Positions 42,975 to 55,795 are shown, counted from the stretch's first letter. The stretch: DNA of 64,000 nucleotides from Hawksworthiomyces lignivorus (GCA_002917075.1 NTMA01000020.1:248001-312000), one strand, 5' to 3'. Translations and numbers: made by a program. The notes: a model not told the origin generated them from the sequence alone.

Positions 42975-45240
42975 TGCAGAGGGCAATTGCTATGTGATTT
43001 CCTGAATTATGTTGTGCGTGCAAGAGAGAGAATCACAAGATGTTGTAGATAAGATCTTGGTCATCCAACAATTGGATTAAACGGACGGATGTTGCTTTCT
43101 TCTTGCTGTATCGATTGAGACAAGACAGTCGTGGTTGTGCGACGAACTTATATCTGCTTATCTCCTATAATACTCTCTTGGGTAGATCGGGAGGGCCTAG
43201 AGAAGTTGCACTGGCTAAAGTAAGCTCAGAGGAGCTCAGAAGTAAGGTGATGCACCAGAAGGAGTTGTATCAGAGAATCAGCATGTGTGTTCCGGCAGAG
43301 AGGCGAAATCTAGGCAATAGTGAAATGGCACCACTGTTGTCGAAGCGATTAGAAAGAAACGGAAAAGGATCGCCAGTTAAATAATCGGAAGACGCAATAT
43401 AGAGGAGCAAAAGCAATTGTGATGCTGCGGGGGAAACAGCTCTTTGGGAAGAGAGGCAGGAAGGGCACAGTCACAGTGGTCTCAAGATGGAAGGAACGGA
43501 CGGCTATTAACGTGTGACTTTCTGAAAGCTCCTTCCACCGAAAGGCGCGGGGCAAGAGCAAGGGCAGCGTCTTATTGGCCAGAGCGGCTTTTAAACAGGA
43601 AGAACGACGTCAGTTGTCCGTCGCCCTGGGGGCGGACTTCTGTGTAGCGCCGTTTAAAAGGACCCCCCACTAAAAAAAAAAAATGAGAAGCATAATTAAG
43701 TGTATATGAGGAAGAAGAAATGGTTCGTTAACAAGGCGAGCAAAGCGAGCAAGGCTAGCTGGAGACAATTCTTCTACATTACGGCACCACTGGCCATGTG
43801 CCCTGACGACCAACATGTTGTGCAGGTGTGCAGATGCACAATACAATGCCGAAAAGCTAGGGACAGGTCTAGCCAAGGCATGTGATGAGAGGGAGAGGAC
43901 ATTAGACGACCAGAGGCCAAAGCGGTTCTCTTATGGGACGTTAGGATGACTGGATAGCACAGCAAACTAGGCTTGGCAAGGTCAAACACGTTGTCAGTCC
44001 AGACAGGCTTCAATTTTTTTTAACAATACGCTCTCTGGCTCTTTAAGCCTATTTTATGGCTGGGCATTTGTAGTGGTCTCTGTGTTGTGTCTTGGAGGGG
44101 TGCTACCCCCTGTTCTTAGGTGTTTACCAATATGAACAGCAGCGCGTTGGCTCGCAATGAGAGATCGTGACGACTGACCAGGGGGGAAGAGGCAATGACA
44201 GCCCTGCCCCTCCTACGCGTTTGCGCACTTTGCCAGGGACATAGTCCTCCAACCAAAAGGGAACACTGACAACTAATATAACTGAACGAAAAAAGAGAAA
44301 AAAAAGATACAGGGACGCACACACATTGACGCGGCTTTTCCAGATAATAATGCGTCGTTTACCATGCTCGTGTGAAGCGTATAAAACAACAACAATAACA
44401 CAGCCAATGAGTAAAACCCCGCCCTGTCAGCAGCGCGACGATCCCTTACCGACGCGAAAAAAGGCAGCAGAGAAAGGAAGATGCAAGGGACCTATTTCAG
44501 TAACAAAGAGAGAGATAATATGCGTAATGAGCAGAAAAAACTAGCCCCGTGATCAAAGAGAACGAGGACCCCTTTCTCTGTTCTCCTCCCGAAAACGTTT
44601 TAGAGGAGGCCAAAGACAAGGACTTGTACAGTTGTCAACAGCAGAAACTTTCTGAGTCCTCCCCCGCAGCTACAATTCTAATAGGCCTGGCTGGCCCTCT
44701 TGGTCCTCTGTAGGCTTTATTTTCCACCATAACGCTGTTTTCGTGGTTTTTTTTTTTTAATTATTTTTTTCCGCTATTTTTTTTTTTTGTTTCGATAAAT
44801 TTTTTTCGCAGTTATTTTATTTCCTTATCGAGCGCCTTCTCTTATTCTGCCCCGCCTCTCCACGCTACGTTTTTTTTTTTTTTGTTTGTTGTTGTTATTG
44901 CTTCATTTCCCCCTTCTTTTATTTTCATAACCATTTTCTTCCTCTCTCAAAGCACGCTCTTTAATTGCAGACGCCAGGTCTCATCCGTTCGGCTCTCTAA
45001 TATCGTGTTCTTGTGAAAGCAGAACAGAGAGACAACATCTCTGCCGCCCGCCCGAGTGCAGAGAGTCGACTGATTCTGTGGAAGAGGCTGAGCATCGGGT
45101 TCTGAGCATCTCCCCCCCTCTAGTCGAGCGGACGAGCCAGAATTTCGATAGCTGCTAGACGGTTTCTGCCCCCCTATTACGCCCTCGGTACTTCTCTCCG
45201 ACTTTTCCGGCTCCCCTTGCGCTTTCTGCCCGGCCCAAAT
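42975..45240. other. Intergenic, divergent promoters of SDS23 and PSE1
   Basis: No coding region supported. The 500 bases before the PSE1 start are extremely T/C-rich (T-runs near 44750, 44790, 44870), a typical fungal long leader. An adenine run lies at 43672-43682. Confidence 0.5.
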
Positions 45241-48200
45241 ATGTCTATGCTTCCCGCTGAGGTGACCGCGGACCTGTCACAGCTACTGCAGGCCCTCCAG
45301 TCCGCCGACAACACCATTCGGTCCCAGGCCGAGGACCACCTGCAGAACAACTGGACGGTGCCTCGACCTGAGGTGCTGCTTATGGGCCTGGCTGAGCAGA
45401 TTGGCAGCCAAGCTTCAAATCTGGTTCGTGGAGACCGCTTTTTTTTACGAGAGCCTTTGATCAGTTTTGCTTTGTTGGGCGTGGAGAACCTCGCCCCGTT
45501 TTTGCGCTGCCCCTCCGTCGTGCTCGGACTCCGCATCTTACAGGCCATGTCGTTTGCTTTTTGTTTTATTTTATTTATATTTTTATTTATGCCCTTCTAT
45601 GACCCATTTTCTAACAATTCCCGTCGCAGGTGCGCTCTTTCGCGGCCGTCATTTTCCGGAGAATTGCGTCCAAGACGCGCAAGAACGACCAAGGCGACGC
45701 TGTCGAGATCTTCATCTCGCTGCCTGCCGAGCAGGCCCAGGTCATCCGCCAGAAGCTGCTCGAAGTCTTGGCCGCCGAGAGCGACCGCGGCGTCCGCAAC
45801 AAGATCAGCGACGCCATTGCTGAGATTGCGAGGCAGTATACAGAAAATGGTTCGTCCCCGCACCCTTTGTGCTTTTTGGCCTACCCATCTTGGCAGCCGA
45901 TGCTTACCTATCCCGTGCGCCTCGCCTTGCAGACCAAGCATGGACCGAGCTCCTGCAGATCCTCTTCCAGCTCAGCACGGCTCCTGACGCCGGAAAGCGC
46001 GAGACGGCGTTCCGGGTCTTTACCACAACACCGGGAATCATCGAGAAGTCACACGAAGATGCGGTGGCCCAGGCGTTTGCCCGCGGCTTCAAGGATGAGT
46101 CTGTTACGGTACGCTTCTGCATTTGCCCCTTCATGAAAAGAAAAAAAAAAGGTTCCGTCAGACAGAGAGGAAAGAAGAGGAGTGCTGACAGTTTTGTCCA
46201 GGTCCGGATCGCCGCCATGGAGGCGTTTGCCGCCTTCTTCCGCGGCCTGAAGAAGAAGATCCAGCCAAAGTTCTTCGGCCTCCTTCCAGAGGTGCTGAAC
46301 ATCCTCCCTCCGATCCGGGACTCGCATGATTCGGATGATCTCAGCAACGCTCTGATCTCCCTGATCGACTTGGCCGGCACCTCGCCCAAGATGTTCCGCC
46401 CCGTCTTCAACATCCTCGTCAAATTCAGCATCTCGGTCATCCAGGACAAGGAGTTTTCCGACATCTGCCGCCAGAATGCGCTAGAGCTAATGGCCACCTT
46501 TGCCGACTATTCTCCCTCCATGTGCAAGAAGGACGAGACCTATACGCAGGAAATGATCACGCAGTGTCTCAGCCTCATGACGGATCTAGGCGAGGACGAC
46601 GACGATGCCGCCGAGTGGCTGGCTGCCGACGATGTACGTTCTTGCTCGACTTCCCCTTCCCGCTCGCGCGCAGAGTCATTCCACGTACTAACGGAGCAAT
46701 CCAGCTTGACCAAGAAGAGAGCGACTCAAATCACGTAGCCGGTGAGCAGTGCATGGATCGGCTTGCAAACAAGCTCGGCGGTGCGGTCATTCTCGCTCCC
46801 ACATTTAGCTGGCTGCCACGCATGATCAACTCCTCCACGTGGCAAGACCGACATGCCGCCCTCATGGCCATTTCCGCCATCTCCGAGGGCTGCCGCGACC
46901 TGATGCTCGGCGAGTTGCAGCAGGTCCTCAACCTGGTCGTGCCCTCCCTCAAAGACCCCCACCCGCGTGTCCGCTGGGCCGGCTGCAACGCGCTCGGCCA
47001 GATGAGCACCGACTTCGCGCCGACGATGCAGAGGGAGTACTACGACATCATTCTCAAGACCATCATTCCCGTCCTGGACTCGCCCGAGGCCCGCGTCAAG
47101 TCGCACGCGGCGGCAGCGCTGGTCAACTTCTGCGAGGAGGCAGAAAAGAGCGTCCTGGAGCCGTATCTCGACGATCTCCTGAGCCACTTGTTCAACCTCT
47201 TGCAGAGCGACAAGCGATACGTCCAGGAGCAGGCCCTCTCGACCATTGCCACGATTGCCGACGCCGCCGAGCAGGCCTTTGCAAAGTACTACGACACCCT
47301 GATGCCCCTGCTGGTCAATGTGCTGCGGCGGGAAACCGAGAAGGAGTACCGGCTGCTCCGCGCCAAGGCTATGGAATGTGCGACGCTGATTGCCCTCGCT
47401 GTCGGCAAGGAGCGGCTCGGCAACGACGCCAACGACCTGACCGTACTTCTTCGTAGTATCCAAGAGAGCATCACCGATGCCGACGACCCGCAAGGCCAGT
47501 ACCTGATGCATTCATGGGGACGCATGTGCCGGGTTATGGGCACCGACTTCGTGCCGCTCCTGTCTACGGTCATGCCGCCTCTGCTGGTGCTTGCGAGCGC
47601 CAAGGCGGACATTCAGCTGCTCGACGACGAGGAGCAGGCAGACCAGCTCCAGCAGGAGGAGGGCTGGGAGCTGCTGCCGCTCAAGGGCAAGATGATCGGC
47701 ATCAAGACGAGCAGCATGGACGACAAGCACATGGCGATCGAGCTCCTCGTGGTGTACGCGCAGGTGCTCGAGAGCGCCTTTGCACCGTACGTGGCAAACA
47801 TCATGGCAGAGATTGCGCTGCCTGGCCTCTCCTTCTTCTTCCACGACCCGGTGCGGTTCGTCTCTGCGCGACTTGTGCCGCAGCTGCTGAACTCGTACAA
47901 GAAGGCGTACGGCAGCGAATCGAACGAGATGAACCTGCTCTGGAGCTCGACAGTCGATAAGCTGCTCGAGGTCTTGACCGCCGAGCCCGCCATCGACACG
48001 CTCGCCGAGATGTACCAGTGCTTCTACGAGTCGGTCGAGGTGCTGGGCCGCGCGTGCTTGACGCTGGATCACATGAACAAGTTCATCGACTCGGTCCATT
48101 CGACTCTCGAAGACTACCGTGACCGCGTCGTGCAGCGCGAGGAGGAAAAGCGGAATACGACGGCCGAGGACGCCGAGGACGAGGACGAGGACCTCCTGAT

Positions 48201-49062
48201 CGCCCTGGAGGACGACCAGACGCTCTTGTCCGACATGAGCAAGGCCTTCCACGTCGTCTTCAAGTACCACGGAGCCGACTTCCTGCGGCCGTGGGAGAGG
48301 CTCATGTCGGCCTACGAGACGTTTCTGAAAGCCGAAGACCCCAGCCAGCGGCAATGGGGCCTGTGCATCATGGACGACGTCATCGAGTACTGCGGCCCCA
48401 ACAGCATCCACTACGCCAACTACATTACGCAGCCGCTGCTCGACGGCTGCAAGGATCCTGCCCCGGCCATCCGGCAGGCGGCGGCTTACGGCATCGGCGT
48501 GGCGGCCCACCGGGGAGGCGCGGCGTGGTCGCAGTTCCTGGGCGGCTGCGTGCCGTTCCTCTTCCAGGCCATCATGGTGCCCGATGCGCGGAACGAGGAC
48601 AACGTGTACGCCACCGAAAATGCCTGCGCGGCCATCGCCAAGATTCTGCACTTCAACGCCGGCAGCGTCCAGAATACCGACGCCGTCATCGCGGAGTGGA
48701 TTGGCACGCTGCCCGTGGTCAACGACGAAGAAGCGGCGCCCTACGCCTACGCTTATCTCACAGAGCTGATCAGCAAGTAAGTTTTATGCTAGCAGGGCGA
48801 GCACAATATTCGACAAAGGAAAAGCCACAAGAATTCTAACATGTTTCTCTGCAGGCGCCATCCGGCGGTCATGTCCCAGACGGACAAAATCTTTACCTAT
48901 ATCGCGCAAGGGCTGGGAGGCGATGTGCTGCGCGGGGAGACGGCCAAGCGCGTGGTGGAGGCCACCAAGGTGATGCTGGCGGAGTCGGGCTTGAACGCGG
49001 CACCGCTGCTGCAGCAGTTCCCTCAAGAGCTGCAACAGACCATCAGCGCATACTTTACGTAG
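45241..49062 (+). CDS. PSE1: Importin beta-family karyopherin Kap121/Pse1 (importin-5)
   Basis: Six exons: 45241-45423, 45630-45849, 45933-46108, 46202-46633, 46705-48776 and 48855-49062, giving 1,096 codons in phase. Diagnostic stretches are VRSFAAVIFRRIASKTRKN, FADYSPSMCKKDETYT, QCLSLMTDLGEDDDDAAEWL, SDSNHVAGEQCMDRLANKLG, the HEAT repeat VVPSLKDPHPRVRWAGCNAL, and ALVNFCEEAEKS. A tail of HEAT repeats runs to the end. Kap121/Pse1 carries ribosomal proteins and other cargo into the nucleus with RanGTP control and is essential in yeast. The first intron is the least certain: donor GTTCGT, 206 nt, acceptor GCAG. The joined protein matches the family without gain or loss, so no cassette exon is required. 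A second ATG two codons after the first is possible. An acidic loop (residues about 590-600 and 950-965) is normal for the family. Confidence 0.95.
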
Positions 49063-52000
49063 ACGACCCAAGGAAGAGGGGGGGGGGCTCTATATTGGGT
49101 TTGCAGTGCTGGATGGATGCGTTTGAGAAGCACAAAGACATAATGATGTATAGACACGAACAAATTGGGAACTATTTCTTTTCTTTTTCTTTTGTTATGC
49201 TCAAGTTTCTTTTTTTCAGAGCCGCAGGTGTGGTTGCCACCTATTTGATTATGAGTTTTTTTTTTGGTGTTCTCTACGTTCTTGCTGCGTTCAGGTTTCC
49301 TGTACTGGGTGGGCTGGCGATTGAATGAGAGAAGGATGCTGTTTTCAGGCCATGTAAAGAGGAAAATAAAGGAGGACGGCGAAAGAAGGCCAAGATGTCT
49401 TATACTCACATATGAAAAAAATGAAAAAGGTATACACGAGCAGGCGTAATACATGCACAAACATGTACACACATGAGTAGTGAGACGTATACGCATGTCA
49501 TCTCATTCATACTCACAAGACAAGGAAGGTCTGCATCGTCATTCGTGATATGGCACATCTGTTTTAGTTTGGCGACTCATTCATCTTCGTCGTTCTTTCA
49601 TAATCGATGGATACGGGAATGAAATCAGCGTCAAACACATAAGCGTACATAATAATAAACTCGAGAAACCATCATAAAGGAATGTGATAGAGGTAGTTGA
49701 TTAGTGAATGAGCACGCTCTTTTCCGATCAGACCACAATTTGTAGTGTTAGCATTTGCTAGGCTCATCTTGAATGACGGCCGCTAGGCGAGTTGTGAGAA
49801 GCGAGACAGAGAGCACAAGCTGTAGTAGTCAGCAAACGCGAGAGAGAAAGCACGCCACATACAAATCAAAGATGAAAACAGGCAGAACGGTACATCTCAA
49901 TGTCTTATTCATCTGCAGATTGCCCGTCCTATGTAGAGCATTTCTGGGTCTCGTCCCTCCCAGAAAACGGGGAGATCGGGAGCGTGGCTGCTGGGCAATA
50001 AGGAGAGCGGGTCCAGGGAGATGATGTGCGGCACGCTTAATGCCGTTTATGGGGTAAAACGGCCACAGAGAAAGGCGCAAAAGCTCCGGGCAGACATTCC
50101 CCCCCCCCCCTGCTGAGAGCTGCAAGAAGCACTCCCAGTTATGAGAAGCTGTGAGTGGCCGGAAACTACTCCGGTGGCAGAGGTTGGCCTAGCCAGCTTA
50201 GAGAATTTGTCGTGAGCACGACTTCTTACTCGCACTCAAAGACACTCATACTCAAACCTTATACCTCATATCCCCTCTCCGTGCTGAGTTGGTTAAACTG
50301 AGTTGGTTAAACATTGTTGATTCCCTGTTATTTTCTGTCTAGAAAGAGAGACGCTTTCTTGATCTTGATTTTCGCCATCCTTATGCATTACAAGCGCACA
50401 CGTACACACGTATTGTAGGTATCTTTTCCGCAAGAAGAGCAGCAGGGGAAAACGGTAAGGGAGGGGGGAAGGGGGCAAATAATGTACGACATACATACAA
50501 GAAGCGGAGACCGAACCTGCTTAGTAGCTGCTATCAGTAGCTCAAAGCTCGCTTTTTGGTGAGTTTGTTTGGTTCGGGGTCCCCTCCAAGAAAACCAACT
50601 TTTCCTGAAAAGATCCGTCCGTCTTTATTTGCTGGACTTCCTCTCGCCTCTGTCAGCTGCAAGAGTGTCAAAAAGGGCAAAGGCCATAAGATCAACGCTA
50701 CACTTCAGGGTCGCAATTAGATGCCCTTTTTTTTTCGGCCTTGTCCCGCCTTGCTCCTTTTTGGCACCCCGGATTCCGCCTTCAATTTCCTCTTTCTCTC
50801 TCTGACGTGGAGAAGATTATCTGCATCTCTGTGAATCTACGTATGCTGCGACATTGAGAACGAGAACGGAATAGAACAAACACAGTCGGACACAGCTGTG
50901 GCTTGTAGCGGCAGCACAGGGACCCGTCCGCCGTTTAGAAACTGTTGGAAGCGATTCTAGGTGCCCCCCCCCGCCTTTGCCGGCCGCGCCAGTTGCTCCT
51001 CCCGTATCTATGCGCACGAGTTTCGGCTCTTTTCATTTTTCCTGCTGCGCTTCGCACGCCGCCTTTCCCCAACGTACAGCTTTCTCGTCCTTGTCTTCTC
51101 CTGGCCACAGGAAACACAGGATCGTCACATCTTATATCCTTTCTTTCTCTCTTTCTCTCTCTCTTGTCCTCTCTCTTCTCTTCTTGCCCCTCTCTACCTT
51201 TCTTGTATCCTGTCGTGCCGTCGATGATTCGCCGCTTCGTCTCGCTCCGACTTCGACATATCGCCTCAGACTTGTTCAATTCGCTTCACCACGATTTTTG
51301 ATACGTTGTACTATTTCTTTCTGGCTTCTGTCTGGAGCCAATCGCTTGTACAACCGCGGTCAAGTCACCTTTCGGCCTTTGTCTTTTCGCTGGCCGCTTC
51401 TTATCTGTCTTTCCTCCTTCGTCTTTACGGACTACTAGTAATGCTAGCTATTCACAGTATTGGCAGCGGCTTTCCCACAGTTCTCTGCTCATTCGATTAG
51501 ACCCAGCCTGCAAAGAGTCTTCTTGCCTCGACTTTGGACCGGACCGAGTTGTAGATTGGACGGGAGTAGTTGCTAGGTCTTCTGTAGCGAAGCTGTTTTA
51601 TCCGTGTCAACGTACCTGGACTCGCCTTGCCTTCCTGTCACACATCTCGCTGTTTCCTGGCAGTCTGCAGGCTGCCTTTGCTCCCTCCAGTCGCTAAGCA
51701 CGACAGCCGAAATAGATCGCATGTGGCTACACAGATGAGATTCGCACTCAGTCTCGAACACTGAAGGGTACACGACGTGTGACAAGCAGAAGCCGGTACT
51801 CTCAAATCGCTTCGACACATTGCCTCTACCGCCTTCGCTTCCGACTCATCTCTTGTGCCACATTAACTCAGACGGGAGACCGCCGGTCAGCGCCTGGCGG
51901 CCGAGTCGGTCTTGGCCTCCTCGACGCCCTTCTCCACCGCTCTCTCATCTCGTCCAACCTCTGCGCCCGCTCTGGTCGCGTGCAGCCTTCTCTGATCTTT

Positions 52001-52315
52001 TGCCCTCTCCTTGTGTCTCGCTTGTCCAAGGCGGAAAGCAGCAGGTCGCCGTGCGACAAGGTCTGTGGAACCTCTTCGTCCCATTTCGCTCTCGAATGAC
52101 ACGGCTGTATCGTTGCCTGCGCCCTCGCTTGCATCTCTTCTTGGACCATCCACCCGAGAATCACCACATCGCCTACATGTCATGGCCTTTTTATAATCCG
52201 CGCCACCTACATGTCTAGATAACTTATAGACGAGATTAAGGCTATCAGAATTGATGAGTCGGAAATCTCTACCATAATCTTCCTTGAATATTTCGACCTT
52301 TCCTTCACCGCTAGC
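49063..52315. other. 3.25-kb upstream region of white-collar-1 gene
   Basis: No gene supported. From about 50560 to 52315 the plus strand is C/T-rich (for example the TTTCTCT run at 51145-51200) with several short upstream frames, which fits a very long and perhaps spliced 5' leader of the photoreceptor gene. Large regulatory regions are usual for this gene in other fungi. The left part contains the PSE1 3' UTR. Confidence 0.5.
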
Positions 52316-55300
52316 ATGAACGGCTATTTCCACGGCCAAGGCCCGCTGGATATGGAGGGGGAGCAGCAGCAGCCTGGGTCTGTTTCAACTGCTGCTCCCA
52401 CCTCAACAACTCTTCCGGTCCCTCCTGCTTCACCTACGGGTGGTGATGCATCCATGATGGGTATAGACACGACTTCATTCAGTGGTAACATATTTGATCA
52501 GACGAGCCAATTGCAGAATGCTATGAACAGGCGGCGCAGCTTCTCCCATTCCCAACAAGCATTCTCCGTGGCAGACATCCAACGAGCTCGCCTCTCCATG
52601 TCTTCAGCATCACTCCGCGCTCTCGGCGGCGGAGCAGGAATGCCGCTGCTTGAATTTTCGGCTGGCGGTGCAGGTGTCGCCGCTCCTGGTGTTGTGGCCT
52701 CTCTCGGCGATGTGAGCAGCGGCGTCGAAGATGCCTTCCGGAACTTCTCCTTTACGACGGCGGACGCCAATGCTGCGTTTCCATTCTCGGCCTTGGGAGG
52801 CCAAGATATCAGTTTACAGCAGGCCCTGGCCTCCCAGGCACCGGCTTCCCAGCTGGGCCAGGACGCAGCAGCCGCGTCGCAGGCTGCCGTTTCTGGCTTT
52901 CCGGCAGCGCCTGCTGCTCTCGCCGCAGCAGGGTCTGTGACGAATCCATTTTCCAGCCTCCAGCGCGGTATGGCACTGTCTACTCTCGACATGGCACGAA
53001 TAGCCGCCACACAGTCGGGGCCGCTGAGCGCTGCTTCACTATCTTACTTCTCAAATGCCGGCCCGGATTCCGCTGCTGCTTCTGCCGTTGCACCAGCGGA
53101 CGGCGTAGGAGACGAGCTCGGGAGCCAGTTTTCCGGAAGCCCGGTGGACGCACTACCAGCATCGGCCTTCGTTTCGCCGATAGATATGAACCTGGGTATG
53201 GAGAGCAGCTCTGGGCTCTTTGGCAGCAGCACCGTAGACCCGCTCCGGGTGATGATTACAGGAGACCAACTCCAGCAGCACACCATGCCCTTCCAGCCAG
53301 GTTTCACGCCACCAATATCGACACGACCATCCATCAGCAGCGCGTCTGCTGTCGCCGCTCAGCCGCCAGACGGCCCTAGTATCGCTGCAACTTCCACCTC
53401 GATGCCCCCGCCACCGCTTCCATCCGTATCGGCGCCAGCCGCGCTAGAGCCAACACAAGGACTAGAAGCTTCTACCGCGCCGTCCATGTCCGCAGCCATC
53501 TCTGCGCCGGTATCTACCTCTGCGTCTACATCAACCGCAGGAGCCGCTCTTGTTGGACCGCGGCCCCCGCCTCCTGCCTCGATCAATTCCAAAACGATCA
53601 AGAACTACTATTCCTCCAGCGGATTTGATATGATCCGCGCCCTGTATTATGTCTCTTCGCGTCCGAATCCGGAGATTGCCATCGGGCCGGTGGACCTTTC
53701 TTGTGCTTTTGTCGTGTGTGATGCCACGCTCGACGACTACCCCATCATCTACATATCGGACAACTTCCAGCACCTCACAGGCTACAGCAACCACGAGATT
53801 CTCGGCCAGAACTGCCGCTTTCTGCAAGCTCCCGACGGCCGCGTCGAGGCCGGCACGCGACGCGAATTCACCGACAACAAGGCTGTCTACAATATCAAAG
53901 AGAAGCTGCTTGCCGGCCGCGAAGTCCAGCAGAGTCTGATCAACTACCGCAAAGGCGGAAAGCCTTTTCTAAATCTTCTGACCATGATTCCGATTCCTTG
54001 GGACGGGTATGACAACTACAAATATTTTATTGGTTTGCAGATTGACCTTGTCGAGTCGCCCGATGCCATTTCCGGCCAGTCTGCCGATTCCATGCGCATC
54101 GACTACAAGCACCGAAGCAGCCTGCCACAATACATCTGGGATCCGCCAAAGGCCGGCCAGTGGCAGACCAGCCAGAGTCGCACCTTGGGCATGAACGACG
54201 TGTCGGCGCTGCTGCAGCAGTTCAGCAGCAAAAGTGCGATCGCCAGCTTGGGTGGGCTTGGTGGGGCTGGGTCCACCACGTTGGACCTGTTTCGACAGTC
54301 GTGGGACAAGATGCTTCTGGAGAACATGGACGACGTGGTCCATGTCTTGTCGCTCAAGGGTGTATTTTTATACCTGTCCCCGGCTTGCAGGACGGTGCTG
54401 GAGTACGATGCCGCCGATCTGCTGGGCAACTCGCTTTCGTCCATCTGCCACCCGTCTGACATTGTTCCTGTGACGCGCGAGATGCGAGACACCCAAGCCG
54501 GGCAGCCCATCAACTTTGTCTTCCGCGTCCGTCGCAAGCGCAGCGGCTATACGTGGTTCGAGAGCCACGGGTCTCTGCTTGTCGAGCAGGGCAAGGGCCG
54601 CAAGTGCATTGTGCTCGTGGGCCGGAAGCGCCCTGCCTTCGCCCTCCGCCGCCGGGATGTCGACATCAACGGCGGCATCGGCGACAGCGAAATATGGACA
54701 AAGCTGTCCACGTCCGGCATGGTGCTGCACGCGTCGTCCAACGTGCGCTCGCTGCTAGATCTGCAGCCGGAGGCCCTTGTTGGCACCAGCATGCAGGATC
54801 TGATGCGCAAAGAATCGCGCGCCAACTTCAACCGGTCCCTCGAGAAAGTCCGCCGCGGCATCATCGCGTCGTGCCGCCACGAGGTGCAGCATCGCCGCGG
54901 ACAGGTCCTCCAGGCCTCAACGATCCTCTACCCTGGCGATGCCGACAGGGGTGAAAAGCCAACATTCGTGCTCGGCCAGACAAGGCTTCTCAAATCATCT
55001 TCCCGACACAGTCACTCTTCTTCCGTTGGTGGTGCTCTGAGCATATCCGGTGTTGGGGCGCTAGATGACGAGCTCAGCCACGCCGGGGCGCTTGGGCAGC
55101 TGGCGGACCCGGACACACAGACGGGCGGATTTCTCTCTGCGGCTGGCGGCGGAGCGGTCCCTCTGGGTTCGCAAGACGCGGCGCTGGCGGCAGACGACAA
55201 CATCTTTGACGAGCTCAAGACGACGCGCTGCACGAGCTGGCAGTTCGAGCTGCGGCAGATGGAGAAGGCCAACCGGCTGCTGGCGGAGGAGCTGGTGCAG

Positions 55301-55795
55301 CTGCTGGCCAACCGCAAGAAGCGCAAGCGGCGCAAGGGCGTGGGCAACGTCCCGCGGGACTGCGCCAACTGCCACACGCGGAACACGCCCGAGTGGCGGC
55401 GCGGCCCGAGCGGCCAGCGCGACCTGTGCAACAGCTGCGGCCTGCGCTGGGCCAAGCAGGTCGGCCGCGTGTCGCCGCGCAACTCGTCGCGCGGCGGCGG
55501 CGGCACGACCATCGCCGGCGGCGGGGCTGACGCCCAGAGCAAGAAGTCGACGTCTCCCAAACCCGCGTCGTCTCGTCAGGCCGCCGGCGCGGCGGGCGGC
55601 GGCGCGGCGGGCAATACAGCTGGAAGCAGCAACACGCTGGCCGGCTCAAGTCACGACAACCGGGCGGCGCAGAAGCAGAATGCCGGCGCCCCAAGCGTCG
55701 ATCAAAACGACGCGCTCAAGCAGCAGCAGTCGCTGCCGCCATCAACTGGCACCGAGATGGTCGTCATCAGAGAGGAACAAGAGAGCAGCGTCTGA
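52316..55795 (+). CDS. wc-1: White collar-1 blue-light receptor and GATA-type transcription factor
   Basis: An intronless frame of 1,159 codons, close to Neurospora WC-1 (1,167). The N-terminal 420 residues are low-complexity Ala/Ser/Gln. The LOV domain follows (about residues 450-585): FVVCDATLDDYPIIYISDNF, then GQNCRFLQAPDG with the flavin-adduct cysteine Cys500, and INYRKGGKPFLNLLTMIPIP. Two further PAS domains lie at about 655-760 (VVHVLSLKGVFLYLSPACR) and about 785-890. A basic nuclear signal (NRKKRKRRKG, about residue 998) leads into the GATA zinc finger C1016-x2-C1019-x18-C1038-x2-C1041 (CANCHTRNTPEWRRGP, LCNSCGLRWAK). A Ser/Gly/Gln tail closes the protein. It should bind FAD, pair with WC-2, and drive light-induced and clock transcription. 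All key residues are intact. Confidence 0.96.
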   Translation: MNGYFHGQGPLDMEGEQQQPGSVSTAAPTSTTLPVPPASPTGGDASMMGIDTTSFSGNIFDQTSQLQNAMNRRRSFSHSQQAFSVADIQRARLSMSSASLRALGGGAGMPLLEFSAGGAGVAAPGVVASLGDVSSGVEDAFRNFSFTTADANAAFPFSALGGQDISLQQALASQAPASQLGQDAAAASQAAVSGFPAAPAALAAAGSVTNPFSSLQRGMALSTLDMARIAATQSGPLSAASLSYFSNAGPDSAAASAVAPADGVGDELGSQFSGSPVDALPASAFVSPIDMNLGMESSSGLFGSSTVDPLRVMITGDQLQQHTMPFQPGFTPPISTRPSISSASAVAAQPPDGPSIAATSTSMPPPPLPSVSAPAALEPTQGLEASTAPSMSAAISAPVSTSASTSTAGAALVGPRPPPPASINSKTIKNYYSSSGFDMIRALYYVSSRPNPEIAIGPVDLSCAFVVCDATLDDYPIIYISDNFQHLTGYSNHEILGQNCRFLQAPDGRVEAGTRREFTDNKAVYNIKEKLLAGREVQQSLINYRKGGKPFLNLLTMIPIPWDGYDNYKYFIGLQIDLVESPDAISGQSADSMRIDYKHRSSLPQYIWDPPKAGQWQTSQSRTLGMNDVSALLQQFSSKSAIASLGGLGGAGSTTLDLFRQSWDKMLLENMDDVVHVLSLKGVFLYLSPACRTVLEYDAADLLGNSLSSICHPSDIVPVTREMRDTQAGQPINFVFRVRRKRSGYTWFESHGSLLVEQGKGRKCIVLVGRKRPAFALRRRDVDINGGIGDSEIWTKLSTSGMVLHASSNVRSLLDLQPEALVGTSMQDLMRKESRANFNRSLEKVRRGIIASCRHEVQHRRGQVLQASTILYPGDADRGEKPTFVLGQTRLLKSSSRHSHSSSVGGALSISGVGALDDELSHAGALGQLADPDTQTGGFLSAAGGGAVPLGSQDAALAADDNIFDELKTTRCTSWQFELRQMEKANRLLAEELVQLLANRKKRKRRKGVGNVPRDCANCHTRNTPEWRRGPSGQRDLCNSCGLRWAKQVGRVSPRNSSRGGGGTTIAGGGADAQSKKSTSPKPASSRQAAGAAGGGAAGNTAGSSNTLAGSSHDNRAAQKQNAGAPSVDQNDALKQQQSLPPSTGTEMVVIREEQESSV

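Noticed and set aside
45424..45629. Possible extra cassette exon inside PSE1 intron 1
   Set aside because: The flanking exons join to the expected AEQI...VRSFAAVIFRR without a gap, so an added exon would disrupt the first HEAT repeat.
47512..48651. 379-codon minus-strand frame opposite PSE1
   Set aside because: Antisense shadow of the karyopherin coding sequence, rich in Arg/Val/His, without family match.
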